This document shows, one piece after another, positions 6,070 through 9,886 of a stretch of DNA of 9,886 nucleotides. Made by a program: the position numbers and the translations under genes. Location of the stretch: assembly GCA_002308555.1 (NCBI GenBank), contig DBWD01000142.1:3060-12945 (forward strand), given 5' to 3'. Within the stretch, counting starts at the first letter, position 1; every line of letters begins with the position of its first letter. The notes beneath the pieces were generated by a model. It made no database searches, had not been told where the DNA came from, and worked only from the letters and a program-made list of their open reading frames with translations. The DNA is from a bacterium UBP3_UBA1247 (GTDB lineage Bacteria > UBA3054).

Positions 6070-9000
6070 ATGAAACTAGTAGCATTTCCCAATACGCCGC
6101 GGAAGCAGGTTTTTGCTGTCAACGGCAACAGCGCCACCTTCGGCTCGGCTTCGGACAACGCCATTTGCCTGGAGCTTCCGGAGGTCAGCGACTACCAGGC
6201 GTCCCTGACTTATCAGGACGGGGTCTGGCTCTTCGAGAGCCTGGACGAGAAGCCTTTCCTGTGCGGCGAGGAGCAAAGCTCCAGCCTCAAGCTGAAAGTC
6301 GGCCTTAAGTTTTCCCTCGCCGGCGTGAACTTCCTGGTCCTCGACGTCGTCGTGACAGAGGAGAAGAAGGACGCGGAGACGCCTCCCGCGCCGGACCAGC
6401 AGACGCAGGGCGGCGCCCTGGCGGTCATGCCCGGCATGCAGCAGGGCTACCAGGTGGCCGTGGGCGGCCAGCAGTGGGGCGTGGCGGCTCCCGGGACCTT
6501 CGCGGATCCTTACGCCGGCTTCGTGGTGCAGGCTTCCGACACCCTGGCCAAACTGGGCCTGATCTTCTCAATCCTGGGGCCGCTGCTGCTGGGCGTGGGC
6601 GAGATAATCGGCCTGATATTGTGCCTTATTTCCGTTTCCCGCCGCCGCAACACGGTGAAGGGGACCGTCATGGCCTGGACCGGCGTGGTCATCTCGCTTT
6701 TGTGGTGCGTGGTCATCGGATTGGGCATTTTCTATTTCACCACCAGGGACGCGCAGAAGCACAACGAGATGAAAGTCGTTACGCGCCTGGAGAAGGCCTG
6801 CATGTCCGAGTATTACATCAAATACGCCGTTTTGGTGGACGACGACATGAACATGATCGGCGAATACGTGACCCCCGACCGCTTCTTGAGCGTTCCCGGC
6901 ATAGACGCCAAGGCCAGGGAGCTGGGCGAAAATCCCATGCGGGACGGCTACAATTATTATTTTGAGAACATCAGCGCCGACACCTTCACCGTCACCGCCG
7001 CGCCGCAGGTCTACAACGTGACCGGCAGGAAGACCTACTGGGTGAACGAAGAGGGCATAATCATTTCCGACGATCTGAAAGGCAAACGTTTCGAGGAGCC
7101 GCCCCTTTCCAAGGTGGAGGAGGCCGACGCCACCCAGGCGGTCTACGCCCGCTATGAGAAGGAACTTTCGGAAAAGATCCTCTCCGCGGCGGAACAGAAT
7201 TTCAAGAATGAAAAATACGACGTCTGCCAGCAGATACTGGACAATCTGAAAACCAAGTTCCCGTATTCCTCGGCCATGGCGAGGCTGAACGCCGTGGAGA
7301 AGGAGAACGCGCCCTTCCTGATGGAAGCCAAGGCGGCGAGGCTCTATTCCGACGCCATGAACTACGTCAATTCCGGCAGGAAGGATCCGGCGCTGGTGAC
7401 TTTGCGTGAGATCGCCGCGAACTTCCCCAACACAAGCACCGCCCAGGAAGCGAAAAAGAAAGTCGACAGCCTTTCCATGGAGCTGGCCAGCGCGGAATTG
7501 AAGCTCGCGAACGCCTACATCGAGTCCAACTACTGGAACGCGGTGGAGGAATCCCTGAGAAAGATCGAGGATAAATATCCCGAAGCCTTCAGCCAGGGCG
7601 ATTTCAAGGACAAGATCGCCGCCTGCCGCAAACTGAGCCACGACAGAAGGGACCTTTACGCCATGAACCTCCTGAAGGCCGCCGAGAACCTCGAGCTGGA
7701 GGGCGACACCGTAAAAGCCTACAACGCTTATCTGCAGATAAAAGACGCTTACGCCAACACGCCCGCCGCCAAGGATATCGACACGGCGCTGGCGCGCCTC
7801 AATTCCCAGATGAACGAAAAGACCGCTGAGAATTACATCGCCGACATCATGAAAAACGTGGCGCTCTCCAACGAAGTGGTGGTGGTCAACATGATCACGC
7901 TCCTGAAGAACGGCTGCGGCGAGACCAAGGCTTACAAGCGGGCCGCGGAGGTCCTGGAAAGGATCAGAAGGGACTGCACGGTCTCGCTTCTGCGCAAAGA
8001 GATCGACAAGTTCATCGCGGAGAAGAACTATCGCTCCGCCCTGGACAGGATCGATCATCTTCTCGCCGAAAAGCCGGAAGATCTCCTCATAATGAAGGAA
8101 AAACTGGAAGACTGCCTCATCAGCAACTTCGAGATCTATTTCGGCAAGGGCGAATACGACGACGCGCTGGCGTCCTACGACCGCTACATGTCGCTTTCTC
8201 CCTCCGTGGTAAAGATCGAAAGGGCGAAGGTGGACGAGTGCTACTACATGAGCGGCAAACGCTTCTTCCAGCAGGGCGACATAGCGGAAGCGGAAAAGCG
8301 TCTGGAAAAATGCTACGCCGCCTATATCGACGATTCGGAATACAATTTCCTGGCGGGGAGGGTCGCCACGGTCAACAAACACTGGGAGACCGCCGCGCGC
8401 CACCTTATGTCCGCCAAGGGCCTCGACGAGACCCACAAGTTCGACCTTTCCGCCACGCGGGCCTACGTTATCGACAAGCTTTCCTACTTTATGGAAAACA
8501 AGATCGTGGCGCATCTGGTGGCTAACATGGATTGCCTGGAAACCATCAACAATTACCGCCTGATGAAGATCAGGTACGCCAGGCTCTCCGTCACCAACGA
8601 CGTCGAGAACGTCAGCAACGTGAGCATCAAGGTGGACCGCGAGGCGACTTCCGGTGAGCTTATGGTGACGCTTGCCAAGGAAGAGCAGGAAACGCTCTTC
8701 AAGCAGGACACGGCTTCCTTCCTCAACCGGGACATAAGTTTCAAACAGGTACTGAAAGAGCTGATCCCGATCCTGCGGTCCGCGGAAGAGGCCGTGAGGG
8801 GAGTATCCATTGCCAACAGCAAGCAGTCGAAAGAAAGCAAGGACGCCGCCAGGGGCGCCATGAAAAGGAAGGCCGACGATCTGGCGGAATACATTCGCCA
8901 AATAAAGATCATAAACGAGCGGGAGATCCATTCCAACGAAGTCATCTTGAAGCTTCTGGACCGCGATCTCGGATACTACAACGCCATGAGCGCCGATCTG

Positions 9001-9465
9001 AAGAGCATAATGTCCCAGCGGGATATTCCCATTCTCAGGGCCCAGCTCACAAAGATCGCCAGGAAGACGGATATGATCAGGAAATCCCGCGCGGATTTCA
9101 GGCGTTTCATTAACGACAGGGACAAGCGCAACAAAAAAATAATCCTAAATCTCGAGGCCATTCACAAGGACCTTGCCAGGGAGACGGCCACGCCGAACAT
9201 GATCAACGACTATATCGCCACCATCCAGGAATTCTTCGAATACGAGAGCGACGACCTGAAGAGATCCGTAATGGGGTACACGGATTCCCTGAAGATAGAG
9301 ATCGATCTTTCCGCGCTCGTGGAATATCTGCCGAAGGACAAGACGGAGGAGAACAAGCGGAAAGCCGACGAGAGCAAGGCGCAGAAAGCGGCCGAGGAAG
9401 CCAGGGACCTCAAGGCTGCCGAGGCGGCCGCCTCCAAAATATCTCCCGTGCCTCCCGGTTATTAA
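6070..9465 (+). CDS. Large FHA-like / membrane / pilin-like / TPR-repeat protein, function unknown
   Basis: I do not recognise a named gene. Starting at ATG 6070 gives 1131 residues. An in-frame GTG at 5938 would add 44 residues unlike the rest, so I reject it. Parts in order: 1-95, a small beta-rich FHA-like domain (FGSASDN at 24-30, VSDYQ at 39-43); 96-155, a Pro/Gln/Gly-rich linker; 162-189 and about 201-223, hydrophobic segments separated by a basic loop (SRRRNTVKG), reminiscent of DUF4190; 230-345, a domain resembling the globular part of type II pseudopilins (RDGYNYYFE, TVTAAPQVYNVTGRKTY, VNEEGIIIS); about 374-790, eight TPR-like helical pairs (for example FKNEKYDVCQQILDNL, GKGEYDDALASYDRY); about 850-1110, long charged helices, probably coiled coil, and an Ala/Lys/Glu-rich tail ending PVPPGY. 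This looks like a membrane-anchored scaffold. The gene is monocistronic as far as the window shows, with divergent lysS upstream and an IS element downstream. Confidence 0.8.
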   Translation: MKLVAFPNTPRKQVFAVNGNSATFGSASDNAICLELPEVSDYQASLTYQDGVWLFESLDEKPFLCGEEQSSSLKLKVGLKFSLAGVNFLVLDVVVTEEKKDAETPPAPDQQTQGGALAVMPGMQQGYQVAVGGQQWGVAAPGTFADPYAGFVVQASDTLAKLGLIFSILGPLLLGVGEIIGLILCLISVSRRRNTVKGTVMAWTGVVISLLWCVVIGLGIFYFTTRDAQKHNEMKVVTRLEKACMSEYYIKYAVLVDDDMNMIGEYVTPDRFLSVPGIDAKARELGENPMRDGYNYYFENISADTFTVTAAPQVYNVTGRKTYWVNEEGIIISDDLKGKRFEEPPLSKVEEADATQAVYARYEKELSEKILSAAEQNFKNEKYDVCQQILDNLKTKFPYSSAMARLNAVEKENAPFLMEAKAARLYSDAMNYVNSGRKDPALVTLREIAANFPNTSTAQEAKKKVDSLSMELASAELKLANAYIESNYWNAVEESLRKIEDKYPEAFSQGDFKDKIAACRKLSHDRRDLYAMNLLKAAENLELEGDTVKAYNAYLQIKDAYANTPAAKDIDTALARLNSQMNEKTAENYIADIMKNVALSNEVVVVNMITLLKNGCGETKAYKRAAEVLERIRRDCTVSLLRKEIDKFIAEKNYRSALDRIDHLLAEKPEDLLIMKEKLEDCLISNFEIYFGKGEYDDALASYDRYMSLSPSVVKIERAKVDECYYMSGKRFFQQGDIAEAEKRLEKCYAAYIDDSEYNFLAGRVATVNKHWETAARHLMSAKGLDETHKFDLSATRAYVIDKLSYFMENKIVAHLVANMDCLETINNYRLMKIRYARLSVTNDVENVSNVSIKVDREATSGELMVTLAKEEQETLFKQDTASFLNRDISFKQVLKELIPILRSAEEAVRGVSIANSKQSKESKDAARGAMKRKADDLAEYIRQIKIINEREIHSNEVILKLLDRDLGYYNAMSADLKSIMSQRDIPILRAQLTKIARKTDMIRKSRADFRRFINDRDKRNKKIILNLEAIHKDLARETATPNMINDYIATIQEFFEYESDDLKRSVMGYTDSLKIEIDLSALVEYLPKDKTEENKRKADESKAQKAAEEARDLKAAEAAASKISPVPPGY

Positions 9466-9488
9466 GTGACCGTTGAGCTTTTGAAAGC

Positions 9489-9506
9489 AAAAAACAGGCG
9501 CCGAAA
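9489..9506 (+). terminator. Left half of a probable terminator interrupted by the insertion sequence
   Basis: Twenty-three bases after the large gene's stop, six A are followed by CAGGCGCC and GAAA. This has the same layout (A-run, then GC stem) as the intact terminator at 4274-4309. GAAA could be a tetraloop, but the expected matching GGCGCCTG and T-run are absent because insertion-sequence DNA begins within a few bases. This is inference, since the other flank is outside the window. Confidence 0.3.
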
Positions 9507-9511
9507 TGATG

Positions 9512-9544
9512 TGAACCCCAAATCTTGGACAGATTTGGGGTTCA
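9512..9544. repeat. 13-bp inverted repeat at the IS left end
   Basis: TGAACCCCAAATC (9512-9524) and GATTTGGGGTTCA (9532-9544) are perfect reverse complements around the 7-base loop TTGGACA. The right arm holds the GGGG that could act as ribosome binding site eight bases before the orfA ATG. A transcript entering from the host would therefore fold and hide it, while one starting inside would not. Confidence 0.9.
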
Positions 9545-9548
9545 TTTT

Positions 9549-9886
9549 ATGGCAAGAAAAGGACAAAAATACAGGCATTACGACATAAAGTTTAAGCTTT
9601 GTGTTATAATGGACTTACTCAAGAACCATTTGAGTTACTGTGAAGTTGAGCGTAAGCATTGGCATGTCACGCAAGCAGCGGACGCTCACTTTAGAGAAAC
9701 GATAAAGCGATGGGAACGCTTATATCTTGAAGGAGGAGAAAAAGCACTTATGGCAGAGCGTAGAGGTTGTTCACACAAAGGTGGAAGAAAACCAAAACCT
9801 GTTGAACTGAATGGTAACGAATCTCTGGCAGAAGAGAACGCGAAACTAAAAAAGAGAATCGCCTGGCTGGAGATGGAGAATGAATA
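9549..9886 (+). CDS. IS3-family transposase OrfA (helix-turn-helix), 3' end outside window
   Basis: The frame is open from ATG 9549 to the window end, giving 112 complete codons. The protein starts MARKGQKYRHYD, is basic, and contains a helix-turn-helix-like segment ending in ETIKRWERLYLEGGEKAL (50-67), then RRG and GGRKPKP. It finishes in a heptad-type helix (ESLAEENAKLKKRIAWLEME, 91-110). This order is that of IS150-type OrfA: DNA-binding helices that recognise the terminal repeats, then a leucine zipper. In this family OrfA is joined to the DDE catalytic OrfB by a programmed -1 frameshift; that site would lie beyond the window. I see no stop or frameshift in the visible part, so it may be intact. 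Confidence 0.88.
   Translation, partial: MARKGQKYRHYDIKFKLCVIMDLLKNHLSYCEVERKHWHVTQAADAHFRETIKRWERLYLEGGEKALMAERRGCSHKGGRKPKPVELNGNESLAEENAKLKKRIAWLEMENE

Larger units (their letters stand above)
9510..9886 (+). mobile_element. IS3-family (IS150-like) insertion sequence, left end, truncated by the window
   Basis: The end TGTGAACCCC followed by TTGGACA resembles IS150-group terminal repeats, which typically begin TG and carry GACCCC...TTGGACA. The exact first base is uncertain (9507, 9510 or 9512) because the right end and the target duplication are not visible. Composition changes abruptly here to AT-richer DNA with codons such as AGA, TTA and CTT that the host genes use little. orfA begins at 9549; orfB and the right repeat lie beyond the window. 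Confidence 0.85.

Noticed and set aside
6568..8931. A 787-codon open frame on the minus strand opposite the large gene
   Set aside because: It lies wholly antisense to a gene with coherent domains and repeats. Its translation is His/Val/Gly-rich with no recognisable motif, as expected when a GC-rich gene with G/C wobble is read in the complementary frame.

Overview
The window is GC-rich bacterial DNA with strong G/C preference at wobble positions. It carries an anaerobe-type radical acyl-CoA dehydratase/activase protein, an undecaprenyl-diphosphate phosphatase, a class I lysyl-tRNA synthetase, and a large membrane protein mixing FHA-like, pilin-like and TPR-like parts. Together these suggest an anaerobic, probably diderm bacterium. 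The PVC group (for example Lentisphaerota) is my best guess for the lineage, but that is weak inference from domain style and not something the sequence proves.

Layout: (1) 1-4249, plus strand, is a tight cluster of four genes with gaps of 9, 39 and 13 bases. They are the 3' part of a fused CoA-enzyme activase/2-hydroxyacyl-CoA dehydratase, a 54-residue single-pass membrane microprotein, a galactokinase resembling eukaryotic GALK2 more than E. coli GalK, and undecaprenyl-diphosphatase UppP. The cluster ends at a perfect palindromic terminator (4274-4309) that also serves the gene converging from the other side. (2) 4328-5896, minus strand, is class I lysyl-tRNA synthetase with a plausible sigma70-type promoter in the divergent intergenic region 5897-6069. 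(3) 6070-9465, plus strand, is an 1131-residue protein: degenerate FHA-like domain, flexible linker, membrane segments, pseudopilin-like domain, about eight TPR-like repeats and a charged helical C-terminus. (4) From about 9510 to the window end is the left end and truncated orfA of an IS3-family (IS150-like) insertion sequence, visibly more AT-rich than the host genes. It lies just downstream of the large gene, apparently inside that gene's original terminator.

Functionally, the first cluster mixes ATP-driven low-potential reduction chemistry, sugar 1-phosphate formation and lipid-carrier recycling. Spacing and Shine-Dalgarno sites indicate co-transcription, but no single pathway obviously unites the genes. 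The most unusual items are the activase-dehydratase fusion with its many cysteines, the GALK2-like kinase, the uncharacterised 1131-residue multidomain protein and the conserved-looking microprotein position. I saw no CRISPR array, tRNA, rRNA or phage genes. There is no gene-free stretch over 300 bases.
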